From: Ectocarpus siliculosus
Taxonomy: Eukaryota > Sar > Phaeophyceae > Ectocarpales > Ectocarpaceae
NCBI GenBank assembly: GCA_000310025.1
Contig: FN649732.1
Coordinates: forward strand, 159,599 to 172,112
Direction: 5' to 3'
DNA length: 12,514 nucleotides
Below the pieces are notes generated by a model. It was not told where the DNA came from and searched no databases. It was given only the letters and a program-made list of their open reading frames with translations. This document shows, piece after piece, positions 1 to 7,790 of the stretch. Each line of letters starts with the position of its first letter. Position 1 is the first letter of the stretch. A program made the translations under genes and the position numbers.

Positions 1-433
1 GGGGGAAACAAAAAGGGCTACTAAAGGTTTTTTTGGGTTAGGTTTGGGGGGGGGATTTTGCTCGCGGGGGCCAACCAAGGATTCCCCCATTCCCACCCAA
101 AGGTTTTTTGGGAAAAACGGGGAAATACCCCCCTTACCCCCCCTTTTTGTCCATGTTGTTTTGCCCTTCCCCCCCCCCCCAATACAGCGCCCCCCCCCAA
201 ATTGGCCCCCCCCTTTTGGGCCCCCCGGGTGGGGCCCAAAAAAATCCTTGAAAAAAAGGGGAACCCTTTCCCCCCGGGCCCCCCCCCCCTTTCCCTTGTT
301 TTCCCCCCCCCCCCCAAATTTCGGTACAAACAGTTCCCCCCCCCCATGTGGCCTTGGGGGCGGGATCCAAAAAAGGGGGGGCAGTTCTTTTAGAAATCCC
401 TATTTTTAGGGGGGGCCCCCCCCCCCCCCCCCC
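1..433. other. Low-quality, homopolymer-inflated contig edge
   Basis: The stretch is dominated by runs of C, G, A and T (for example about 18 consecutive C just before 434) and shows no credible codon pattern, although several frames stay open because of the runs. The change to ordinary sequence at about 434 is abrupt. This looks like poor base calling at a read or contig end rather than biology. The next farnesyltransferase beta exon would be expected to the left of 449, but none can be read in it. Confidence 0.8.
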
Positions 434-448
434 AAACGCATGACCTAC

Positions 449-570
449 CTCTCAATGCCGGCGTAAGCCTCGGGAGTTCCGAGGATGAGCAGAGACAGAA
501 CGGAGGCGTACATCGGGGCGCAGTGAGGCAGCTGCTGGGGGCCACCGCCGAAGCCTCCGTTGATGGTGTC
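449..570 (-). CDS. FNTB: Protein farnesyltransferase beta subunit, internal exon (GGFGGGP exon)
   Basis: This 122-nt exon encodes 40 codons plus two bases. It contains the prenyltransferase beta repeat signature GGFGGGP, then QLPHCAPMYASVLSLLILG and TPEAYAGIE, which match the farnesyltransferase beta pattern GGFGGGPGQ-PH-APTYAAV..GT-EAY. The acceptor is TTGGGCAG after a T-run on the minus strand, and the donor is GAGAG followed by GTAGGT. The reading frame joins in phase 0 to the exon ending at 1250, exactly where the family continues (SCQ then GGFGGGP). The usual LAPT is CAPM here. The downstream exon, expected to carry the DVRSAY-type diphosphate-binding segment, is missing or unreadable in the low-quality edge. 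Confidence 0.9.
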
Positions 571-1249
571 CTGCCCAACACACACAAAAAAAAAAAGATC
601 GCAACACATGTGACTGCCATTTTTGAGGTCTGTATCCGACACTCGGGGTGTGAAATCATGTGACAGATATGGATTGGCTTTCCGACAGCAGGAGCTGCTG
701 TGAGCCCGGAGGCGGACTCTTGGGCGTCGCAACGACCCCCCCCCGCCTTCGGCATTTTCGCTGAAAAACGGAACAGCATCACCAGGATATCTGCCGCCAC
801 GATAGGGGGGTCGTCTCCGCCTACAGCAACAGCCAGCTGTAATAGTTAGCGGTGCGTTGTAACGATACCTTGCATGGCGGGCCGGGATTTACGGCCGTGT
901 TTTTATCAAGTTCGGGTGAAAGCTCGCGTTCTTTGCTTGCTGCTTGCCCCTGCGGAACCGGATAGTCTTCCGCTACACAGGCGTGCCACTTCAGCGTGCG
1001 GGCCTTACTTAACCGGGCAGCACAGCAGAAGCAGCTTGCGCTCTCGGGTTCCCCTAACATAAAAAACAACAAAAACCCTCGCCAAAAGGATATATCTCGA
1101 TGCGTCCGCTGTTGGCCAGTTTTTCGGCAGCAGAGAGGCGACCGTTATGCGGACGGTTGCAGTATTTTTGTAGAAGCAGCAGCAACGCGTGCAACGACCA
1201 AAGCTACACACGACAGCGCGCAACAAGATTCTGTGAAGGTTCTGTTCAC

Positions 1250-1376
1250 CTGGCAGGACAACACCGTGCGCAGGATCCTTTGAGTCATTTCCTGCTGCGG
1301 GAAGTGGTCGAGCAGGTCCAGCGAGTGGAGGATCCAGTAGACCATCCACGGCCGGCTAGCGTCCAAGGATATGAAC
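1250..1376 (-). CDS. FNTB: Protein farnesyltransferase beta subunit, internal exon (LDASRPW exon)
   Basis: This 127-nt exon encodes FISLDASRPWMVYWILHSL, then DLLDHFPQQEMTQRILRTVL and SCQ. LDASRPW..YWILHSL is diagnostic of the farnesyltransferase beta subunit, as against the geranylgeranyltransferase I or Rab geranylgeranyltransferase beta subunits. The two tryptophans of RPWxxYW correspond to the residues lining the peptide/isoprenoid pocket in the mammalian enzyme. The acceptor is TTTTGGGCAG; the donor is TGCCAG followed by GTGAAC. A single G before the first full codon completes the glycine codon split from the exon ending at 1803. The enzyme, with its alpha subunit, adds farnesyl to the cysteine of CaaX-ending proteins in the cytosol. 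The 679-nt intron to the next exon (571-1249) holds nothing recognisable. Confidence 0.95.
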
Positions 1377-1802
1377 CTGCCCAAAACAACAACGACAACG
1401 GCAACGACGACATGCACGGAAACAACAATTACGTTTAAAAACAAGGAACACAGCGAAGCAACCACCAACAAGAGCGAGCACAAGAACGAAAAACAACGGC
1501 AAGTCAGAACTACCCCTACCCCTAACAAAAAGCTGAGTCTCTGCAGGAGAAACGTCTCCAAAACACAGGTTGGTCATCGTTGTAACGGCTATGAATTCAT
1601 TGCAAAATTTTCGCCGGACTCTTGTCGGCGGATAGAGACGAATTTCATTGTGTTTTTGCAAGAAAAAAGAAAAAAAAACAAAAGCGTATCCGTCTCTGCC
1701 GAAAGGCGCTCCAATAATCGTGTACGAACGGCGCGCACACATAATGTACACCACCAAGGGAAACAGTCAAAACCGTGCTACAACCGAGGAGACCACGCTC
1801 AC

Positions 1803-1867
1803 CCGGGGCCGAGACCACACAATCCCCGCATCAGGTACACCTCGTGCTTGGTCCGCATCAGCACCGC
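1803..1867 (-). CDS. FNTB: Protein farnesyltransferase beta subunit, upstream exon (KHEVYLMRGL exon)
   Basis: The 65-nt exon encodes AVLMRTKHEVYLMRGLCGLG followed by PG, equivalent to the R-EKH--YL-RGL segment that precedes LDASRPW in farnesyltransferase beta subunits. The donor is CCCCGG followed by GTGAGC. The split glycine codon (GG plus G) joins in frame to FISLDASRPW after a 426-nt intron. The proposed acceptor is CACGTGCAG, preceded by a GTTGTCGTCGCTGTC tract. The frame also stays open upstream to 2092, but that translation looks like intron pyrimidine tract, so an acceptor at 1868 is preferred. The amino-terminal exon or exons of this gene were not found. The minus-strand TATA-like CTATATAATT at 2091-2100 could be a promoter only if the first exon is very short. 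Confidence 0.85.
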
Positions 1868-3050
1868 CTGCACGTGATCGCAGACAGCGACGACAACGAC
1901 ATAGATGACAACAAGTCCGTGGGATGATGCAACGATCGAGTTGGTTACCGCCCCGCCGAAAACATCGGCGGCTGCACCTGTTACTATTGCCGATTTTTCT
2001 GGAAGATGGACGGAAGCCTGCATCGTCCGGTGCTGCCCTGCCAACGGGTACGTCAAAACCGTACGCCTAGAATGCCGTTCTCCCAAGAACAATTATATAG
2101 TGCTCTTCTAACCCAACCTGCGTGTGGCACAGTCGGTCGCGGCCATTAGCTGAGGTAAAACAACACACAAATGTAGCCTCCTACGTAGTTTGTCAAGACA
2201 GGGCTTCCCCGGAACTTGCCCCAAAGATTAGAACACTGCAAGGAAATTTTCGCACACATTCGTGTCGCTGTTCCTATTCTGTGCGTCGCGTCTAGAAAAC
2301 GCGGACGATCGCGAAGGCTTTCAACGTGCGTGACGCCGCTAAAATAGCAGCCGCGCCTAAACCAAGATATTGGCTGTACGATCGATGACGTCGCAAAGTA
2401 GCAGCAGCGCCTCGAACACGAGAACGGCTACCACGATCGATGCGCCCTCACGACGTGTCCACACGAGCAACGAAATTCCTGTTGCTGCCACGTTGAGTGG
2501 TTGGCACCTACGACGTCCAAAAGACAGCTGAAACTCCTGCATAAAACAAAAAGAGCGCGTGTTTGAGTCTGATAGGCACTGGGGAATCGAATTCAACAGA
2601 GGAACCGTCGCTTGCAATATTTTCTTTACATCCCTGAGGATAAAGCTGGAATCCCGGGACCAACACACGCTGTGACGTACGCCACTTCCACACCCCTTGC
2701 CAACGAAACTAAACTTGTTTGGAACTCAGGGCCGAGACAGAGGCCTTCAGCACCACGTGAGACGGTCTATTTTCTTCCAAACGTGTACGGATAATCACGA
2801 AACGAACGTCTTTCAGTAAATCGATGGAGAGCTCCGAACATAAAATATACATATACAAGGCTTTCGGCGGCTTACGCCGCCACGCTGAGAGAAGCGTACC
2901 GCAAGACGCATGTTTCTTGGCGTCTGGTAAACGATGGTATGCGGTGGCTGTGAGATTCCCAGCAATTTGTTCCCGCAGTATGCAGATGTGAGAAATGATG
3001 TACCACATAGGGCGAAGTCACACACTGAACGTGCGTTGTGAGCAGTAGTG
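1868..3050. other. No recognisable gene; probable FNTB upstream exon/intron or intergenic sequence
   Basis: Short open frames occur on both strands, but none shows a domain, a convincing splice-bounded exon or repeat structure. The missing amino-terminal exon of the farnesyltransferase gene should lie here or further right on the minus strand. The only signal I would mark is a minus-strand TATA-like element at 2091-2100. Confidence 0.5.
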
Positions 3051-3515
3051 AGCAGAAACACGTACTTAAGCATACGGCACGACACGGCTTAACAACTAAG
3101 TCACACGGTGCACACTAAGGCAACGGTAAATTAAAGCACGGTCCACGCAACGACACGACACGGCGTAGTCAACAACACGGGCGCCACCCAACGCAAACCA
3201 CACGAAACGGCATAGTCAACCACGCAAACTTCATGACAACGGCAAAGTCACACACTACATACGACACGACATGGCATAGTCATCCTGACAACACGACCAC
3301 GGAAGAGTCACACACTAACGGCAGCACACATACGCACAACACGCGACGAGCCGCAAACCCAGAGACTTTGAAACCAGCAACTATCCTCGTGGGATGCATA
3401 GTGACGCATACGACACGACATGGCATAGTCATCCTGACAGCATGACCACGGAAAAGTCACACACTAACGGCAGCGCACAACGACGATCTGCTAACCCATC
3501 GCACGGACTATCTAT
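3050..3515. repeat. Degenerate minisatellite with a 149-bp direct repeat
   Basis: A motif like ACGACACGRCATRGTCA recurs with variations from about 3070 to 3480. Within it, 3258-3329 and 3407-3478 are direct copies 149 bp apart with about four mismatches in 72 bp; both contain GACACGACATGGCATAGTCA and GAGTCACACACTAACGGCAG-like blocks. The array ends where helicase homology of the Helitron relic begins (about 3516). Plus-strand open frames here (threonine/histidine-rich) are by-products of the repeat. Confidence 0.7.
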
Positions 3516-4281
3516 GCCTTTTTGGCCATTAACCAGTCCTTGCTTAAAGTTAAGGTTCCTTGTTATCATTACCATACAGTTCAGCTTTAGGTTCAAGACA
3601 TGAGGCGGAACGCCTGCAACGTCAATTGAGTTGAGGTCAGCAGCCATGACGAAGTCGAAGGCATCGGCATTGCAACTGTCAGGGTCGACAGTGTCGCAAC
3701 TGTTCACGGTACAGAGATCACCAGACAGCAGGTGAAGGATATGTTCATTGATTGTGTCTATGGTGTCATTGGTAGAGGACAGTATTGCTCTCGACTTGAA
3801 CGTGCTGGGGTCTGCATGTAGAATATCGGGGTAGACGAAGTTGATCAATTCTTCGAATGATTCCGTATTCTCAATGACAAACGGATCAGGTGGCATTGCT
3901 GGGATGTCATGAATGTATGCTAGGGCTCCGATACCAATATCGCGTACAAAGGCGGCGTAGGGAGCATCCTCGCGATCACGTTGGGAAATGGTCAGGCGCA
4001 TTCTATGGACATACATACGGCCACAGTGGGCTTGAAATGATGGAAGCATCAACTGTTTCTGCCTGTCCGAAAACACGACGACGGGTCCTATTTGACGCAT
4101 GTCGCCACTGAGCAAAACAGTTTTGCCGCCCATTAGCAGAGTGTTCCCCATGAGGTCCTGTAGCGTAAGGTCAAGCGTCTCGACGGAATATCGGTGGCTC
4201 ATCGGAATTTCGTCCCAAACGATGAGATCACATTTCCGCAAAACTTCTGCTCGTTGCGATTCCGCGGAGATATTGCACATT
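3516..4281 (-). pseudogene. Helitron Pif1-type helicase segment, motifs II to V only
   Basis: The frame begins MCNISAESQRAEVLRKCDLI, then VWDEIPMSHR (motif II; Asp-Glu at 4209-4214) and GGKTVLLSGDMRQIGPVV (motif III with the sensing glutamine). Later come SRAILSSTNDTIDTINEHIL (motif IV region) and GVPPHVLNLKLNCMVMITRN followed by LNFKQGLVNGQKG (motif V region). Family similarity ends at NGQKG (about 3516). The remaining frame down to 3429 translates minisatellite. Motif VI is therefore absent and the helicase is truncated at its carboxyl end as well as lacking Walker A. Confidence 0.92.
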
Positions 4282-4925
4282 GCGCCGGCGACATTTTGAA
4301 CCGTTGTGTTGGGTGACGTTGTGCACGACGTGGTCGTAAACTAAAAGCTGTTCGTTGGTAAGGTTAGGTAGGTGCTGAGCAGCGAAAACACGCATCTGTT
4401 CGACGTCGAACATATGTTTAAACCGTAGGTACTCCGTGTCTAAATGAATGACTGTTGGAAGTCCGGCGATGGCGTTAGTACGTCCATGGTGCTGCAATCC
4501 AAGGTCGATTTCCCGAAGCGCTGCGTTGCTCGCTTCGATGGAGGTCATGGACATACGTAAGTCTTGGGTGAAGTCTCGTTTAAAGTGCTCCCATAGAATT
4601 CGAGCAGGTGCACCGTCAAGAATAAGGGTAACGAATAGTTGGCGCAGCTGCTTACCTGTATTGAATATTACAGCCTCTTCCAAACAAACCTTGTACTCTT
4701 CGTCATGTTTGACGATGCCCATGGCTCTAGCAGCGTCTTGGAATGTTTCATGAACGATTTCGGTGTGAGTCCTGAGTAATTCAAACGATCTTGCCGGTTT
4801 GTGGTGCAGAGTTGGCGCAGATAGAAGACGTCCCCTTTATCTGGTGTAATAGCCGTAACACGCGCTACGTGCTTGTCTGAAGTGCGAGGTGTAACATAAT
4901 AGCCGAATCTGTTCCTGTTTTCCGT
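4228..4925 (-). pseudogene. Helitron Rep-helicase linker and start of helicase, Walker A missing
   Basis: Three frames in series carry the homology. RFGYYVTPRTSDKHVARV with DKGDVFYLRQL matches the R-Y-VSP...E-FYLRLLL block. After a one-base frame change near 4808 come HHKPARSFELLRT and ETFQDAARAMG, then EEAVIFNTGKQLRQLFVTLI, ILWEHFKRDFTQDL and LTNEQLLVYDHVVHNV (helicase entry motif, ending about 4310). Immediately afterwards family members have about 65-75 residues including GPGGTGKT; here the sequence passes within about 20 bp to the segment just before motif II. That internal deletion removes the ATP-binding loop. Confidence 0.88.
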
Positions 4926-5575
4926 GACTTTCGATTTTTGTTGACAATGTACTTCTCGTTGTAGTCCAGGTACGTGAGGGAATCGAAGTCGGACTCGGTA
5001 GGTCTTCCAAAGTACAGCATGAGGTCGGATTTGGTCTGTTCGGCTTCCGACTTCTGTTCGTCCCTTGTAAGAGTTTGATCGACAATGACGTGTTGTTCAT
5101 CGGGAAGGTGCAAGCGAAGGGACGTGACGGAAGGGTGGCGCTCCATGATGTGGAAACCAAGTAATCGCCACGCAGCCTCTGCCGCTGACACGTATCTTGC
5201 CGATCGGTAAGCTTCAATTTCGTCACCACCACAAACAATCTTGGCCTTGATAAAGTCGGCGCCTTTCGTGATGTACTTGTAAATATACTTGACTATGGCG
5301 TTGGCGGTGCAGACGTCAAAACACATGTGACAGTTGTATTTGGAAAGGAGCCAAATGTTGTACGGTGCTATCCATTGATTGGTGGCGAATGATTCGATAA
5401 ATTTGCCGTTCACTCTGTGTGTGTAGGGAAATATCTCTCCGGTATCTCTACGACGGTACTCGGCTCTACCGGTCTTGCCCACAGCGGCTACGTCACGCCA
5501 TGGTTGGGGATAGTTTTTGCCGCACATTTTCGATCTTCCTTCATGCACGGTGATGTGGGGTTGTGACTGCCACAC
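4865..5575 (-). pseudogene. Helitron Rep domain segment with catalytic tyrosines
   Basis: From about 5524 the frame reads CGKNYPQPW, YRRRDTGEIF, NQWIAPYNIWLLSKYNCHMC and then VKYIYKYITKG (tyrosines at 5285-5287 and 5273-5275). This is the Helitron motif carrying the two nucleophilic tyrosines four residues apart. DEIEAYRSARYVSAAEAAWR, LLGFHIMERHPSVTSLRLHL and PDEQHVIV follow as in family members, ending with LTYLDYNEKYIV. Helitron similarity leaves this frame near 4918 and the last dozen or so codons are off-frame. The residues before about 5524 are also off-frame read-through, not native sequence. Confidence 0.93.
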
Positions 5576-5898
5576 TGTTTGTGTACCATGAGGTTCAGCA
5601 CTTGATCTCTTGATCTACCATTGTTGAGCTCTGGCGGCGGCACTTCCGCCCAACACCATTCGTCCATTTCTCCCATCTGATCGGGCAAAGGTCCCTCAAA
5701 GCGCACTACTAAATGCATATGGGGCATGCCCCTCTTCTGGAACTCTACGCAGCTCATCTCAAAGTCAATCGGTCCAAAAATCTTGCCACTCCTGAGGTCT
5801 TTCATGAGTTCAGCCATTTTAATTTTAATTTTGAAGACACGGTCGCATAAGTCTGGCCTGTCGTACGCTGTTTGACCGGGGTAACAGATTAGCTTGAA
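5488..5898 (-). pseudogene. Helitron Rep domain segment with HUH motif
   Basis: The open frame starts after a stop at 5899-5901 and carries CYPGQTAYDRPDLCDRVF, the Helitron GQTA-DRPDLVARVF block. It then has the metal-binding nuclease signature EFQKRGMPHMHLVV, with the two histidines at 5713-5721. Further on, HKQCGSHNPTSPCMKEDRKC matches the H-PCG..NP-SPCM..GKC block. The frame is lost at about 5524, where homology continues in the next segment. In working Helitrons this region coordinates the divalent metal for the transesterification carried out by the tyrosines. The methionine between the two histidines replaces the commoner alanine. Confidence 0.92.
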
Positions 5899-6295
5899 TT
5901 AATTGCTTCCCAGTTACCATTGCATGTCATGGTGAGCATGGCACTAGGGCGTCCCTTACGTGATACAATAGCTAAGGCGTTGGTTTTGTGTTTGCTTTCA
6001 TTTTGGCTGGATGCCCGTGAAAGGTTTTCGGGAGCGTTTTACCTATCTGAGCTTCCTGGGGCGCGTCCTCTAAAGTTTTGTACCTGGGGGTAACAGATTA
6101 GCTTGAATTAATTGCTTCCCAGTTACCATTGCATGTCATGGTGAGCATGGCACTAGGGCGTCCCTTACGTGATACAATAGCTAAGGCGTCGGTTTTGTGT
6201 TTGCTTTCATTTTGGCTGGATGCCCGTGAAAGGTTTTCGGGAGCGTTTTACCTATCTGAGCTTCCTGGGGCGCGTCCTCTAAAGTTTTGTACGTG
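5878..6295. repeat. 209-bp tandem direct duplication inside the Helitron relic
   Basis: Positions 5878-6086 and 6087-6295 are two head-to-tail copies, 209 bp apart. I see only two differences: T at 5981 versus C at 6190, and C at 6084 versus G at 6293. The unit length is not a multiple of three, so the duplication breaks the reading frame by itself. The near identity implies a recent event, or an assembly artefact. Confidence 0.95.
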
Positions 6296-6330
6296 GTGGC
6301 ACGTTTCTGGCCTTCAGCTGAGGAATGCAT
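5889..6330 (-). pseudogene. Helitron Rep amino-terminal segment, partly duplicated
   Basis: One frame (from about 6330) reads TTYKTLEDAPQEAQIGKTLP followed by KTFHGHPAKMKANTK, resembling the Helitron block GRR-ILPSSFTGSPR-M--NYQDA just upstream of the nuclease. A second frame continues as NALAIVSRKGRPSAMLTMTC then NGNWEAI, matching the Helitron AMAI--..G-PDLFITFTCNP-WPEI block. The switch lies near 6195 in one copy and 5986 in the other. Both segments occur twice because of the 209-bp tandem duplication. To the right of 6330 the sequence passes directly into satellite repeats, so any zinc-finger-like amino terminus is missing. Confidence 0.8.
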
Positions 6331-6346
6331 GTATGTGTGTGTTGTG

Positions 6347-7016
6347 AGCAGACAGAGTGCTGGTGCTGGTCTGCAGAGGGAATGAGGCAGACGAAAAGCG
6401 AAGAGTCTGCAGAGGGAATGAGGCAGACGGAGCCGAGAGCAGACAGAGTGCTGGTGCTGGTCTGCAGAGGGAATGAGGCAGACGGAAAGCGAAGAGTCTG
6501 CAGAGGGAATGAGGCAGACGGAAAGCGAAAGAGTCTGCAGAGGGAATGAGGCAGACGGAGAGCGAAGAGTCTGCAGAGGGAATGAGGCAGACGGAGAGCG
6601 AAGAGAAACCCGAGAGCAGACAGAGTGCTCCACACGTGATCGAGAAAAGAGTGCTGGTGCTGGTCTGCAGAGGGAATGAGGCAGACGGAGAGCGAAGAGT
6701 CTGCAGAGGGAATGAGGCAGACGGAGAGCGAAGAGAAACCCGAGAGCAGACAGAGTGCTCCACACGTGATCGAGAAAAGGCGGAGCGGCGGCGGAGCGGA
6801 AACATGCCCAGAAGCAATGAGGTGCTGCAGACAGACGGAGAGGGCAGAGAACGAACCGAGAGCAGACAGAGTGCTGGTGCTGGTCTGCAGAGGGAATGAG
6901 GCAGACGGAGAGCGAAGAGTCTGCAGAGGGAATGAGGCAGACGGAGCCGAGAGCAGACAGAGTGCTGGTGCTGGTCTGCAGAGGGAATGAGGCAGACGGA
7001 GAGCGAAGAGTCTGCA
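6347..7016. repeat. 36-bp satellite array with higher-order units (array 1)
   Basis: The basic unit is TCTGCAGAGGGAATGAGGCA followed by GACGGAGAGCGAAGAG (36 bp), repeated singly and in pairs. It is interspersed with a linker (GAGAGCAGACAGAGTGCTGGTGCTGG) and with a longer block containing CCACACGTGATCGAGAAAAG, which occurs at about 6606 and 6735. Because 36 is divisible by three and the unit lacks stops in several frames, long open frames of 12-residue periodicity exist on both strands. They are not evidence of a gene. The left end abuts Helitron Rep sequence; the right end passes into an AGGT tetranucleotide run. Confidence 0.93.
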
Positions 7017-7030
7017 GGTAGGTAGGTAGG
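7016..7030. repeat. Short AGGT tetranucleotide microsatellite
   Basis: AGGTAGGTAGGTAGG marks the right edge of satellite array 1. Confidence 0.8.
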
Positions 7031-7135
7031 AAAGATGCAGGCACTGGTAGAAGTGAGAGGTGTGGGGGGGAGCGCGACGTGCGAATCGAATTTTAGGGCT
7101 TTGAACGGAGACTATATTTGTGTTCCGAGACGAAG

Positions 7136-7381
7136 AGGCAGACAGAGTGCTGGGCGTGCAGAAATGAGGTGCTGCAGACAGACGGAGAGGGCAGAGAACG
7201 AACCGAGAGCAGACAGAGTGCTGGTGCTCGTCTGCAGAGGGAATGAGGCAGACGGAGAGCGAAGAGTCTGCAGAGGGAATGAGGCAGACGGAGAGCGAAG
7301 AGAAACCCGAGAGCAGACAGAGTGCTCCACACGTGATCGAGAAAAGGCGGAGCGGCGGCGGAGCGGAAACATGCCCAGAAG
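7136..7381. repeat. 36-bp satellite higher-order unit (array 2)
   Basis: After a ~105-bp unique spacer the array resumes. The block beginning AATGAGGTGCTGCAGACAGA at about 7165 is almost identical to the block at about 6817. The block GAAACCCGAGAGCAGACAGA through ATGCCCAGAAGC (about 7303-7382) repeats 6735-6816. The order of these blocks is permuted relative to array 1, as expected for a higher-order repeat amplified as a larger unit. Confidence 0.9.
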
Positions 7382-7542
7382 CGGAAAGACAGAATGAACT
7401 CTAAATCCAAGTGAAAAATGGTGGGAGAAATGCTGGTCTGTCAGGGCTCGAGAAAAGCGATCTTTGAACGGAGAGCGGCCCGCTGGAAATGCGAAATACT
7501 CGAAAGTTACGCCGAACACAAATGATAGAACTGTTATTCGCC

Positions 7543-7609
7543 GAAAGACTTACCCATTCTCGAGATATAACCACAACAGCAGTCGAAGGGGATGTGTTCA
7601 AAGTCTTAA
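7543..7609. repeat. Hairpin-forming dispersed repeat, copy 1
   Basis: GAAAGACTT at the left and AAGTCTT at the right are inverted (arms 7545-7551 and 7601-7607), and between them lies CTCGAGATATA..CAGTCGAAGGGG. The same arrangement occurs, diverged, at 11467-11525. On the minus strand it reads KTLNTSPSTAVVVISREW, against KDLSAPLSTEVYISNG in the other copy. A GTAAGT-like donor is also present here. I do not know the family. Confidence 0.5.
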
Positions 7610-7676
7610 CAGCAGTAATTGGATTTTTCTAAGATAACAAAAAACAAGAGAGTCCGTGCGAGCAGCAGAGACTCAC

Positions 7677-7790
7677 CTCCCCCGCCGCGTTGACGATTCC
7701 CTGGTCGGTGAACTCCGCGAGCTCTTCGTCTTCCAAGGCTCCCGGGCGGAGCGGTAGGAAGTTGAGTTCGCACATGCGCTCGCACTCCGA
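7677..7790 (-). CDS. Internal exon of an unidentified protein
   Basis: This 114-nt stretch encodes 38 codons: SECERMCELNFLPLRPGALE then DEELAEFTDQGIVNAAGE. It has a strong acceptor (a run of 13 T, then GGACTCTAG) and a strong donor (GGGGAG followed by GTGAGT) in the same frame. Third positions are almost all G or C, like the farnesyltransferase exons. Both ends are in phase 0, typical of a cassette-like internal exon. I do not recognise the protein. The composition is acidic and rich in Glu and Ala. The neighbouring exons were not found: downstream lies satellite and Helitron, so the intron may have been invaded, and upstream lies the inverted-repeat cluster. Confidence 0.6.

Larger units (their letters stand above)
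3516..6330 (-). pseudogene. Helitron rolling-circle transposon relic (RepHel polyprotein), inactivated
   Basis: Reading right to left, the minus strand encodes in order a pre-Rep segment, the HUH endonuclease motif, the two-tyrosine motif, a Rep-helicase linker and a Pif1-type helicase. This is the gene order of an autonomous Helitron RepHel protein, which nicks, copies and strand-transfers single-stranded DNA. Homology changes frame near 5985, 5890, 5524, 4918 and 4808, and again at about 4282-4303, where the Walker A region is lost. A 209-bp tandem duplication disrupts the N-terminal part. Helicase homology stops inside the region of motif V at 3516, so motif VI is absent. No Helitron 5'-TC or 3' hairpin-CTRR end was found at either edge. 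Length is well below a full element. It cannot make a working protein as read; some single-base frame changes could be sequencing error, but the Walker A loss and truncations cannot. Confidence 0.93.

Noticed and set aside
21-409. Gly/Pro-rich frames at the left edge
   Set aside because: They are products of homopolymer runs in poor sequence.
1371-1877. 168-codon plus-strand frame rich in Thr, Asn and Lys
   Set aside because: It lies antisense to FNTB exons and an intron; the bias reflects the GTT-rich intron end read on the other strand.
1799-2092. Extension of the FNTB exon upstream to 2092 as an intronless amino terminus
   Set aside because: The translation (LVVIYVVVVAV) looks like an intron pyrimidine tract, a good acceptor sits at 1868, and nothing resembles the family's amino-terminal region.
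3429-3515. Carboxyl-terminal tail of the helicase frame
   Set aside because: After NGQKG the frame translates the flanking minisatellite and no longer matches the family.
3890-4753. Plus-strand frames opposite the Helitron helicase
   Set aside because: They are shadows; all similarity is on the minus strand.
6181-7044. 287-codon minus-strand frame (and shorter plus frames) over the satellite, as a repeat-protein gene
   Set aside because: The openness follows from a stop-free 36-bp period; only its last ~50 codons have family similarity, and those belong to the Helitron.
6347-7381. CRISPR array
   Set aside because: Units are directly contiguous with higher-order blocks rather than constant repeats separated by unique equal-length spacers, and the context is eukaryotic.
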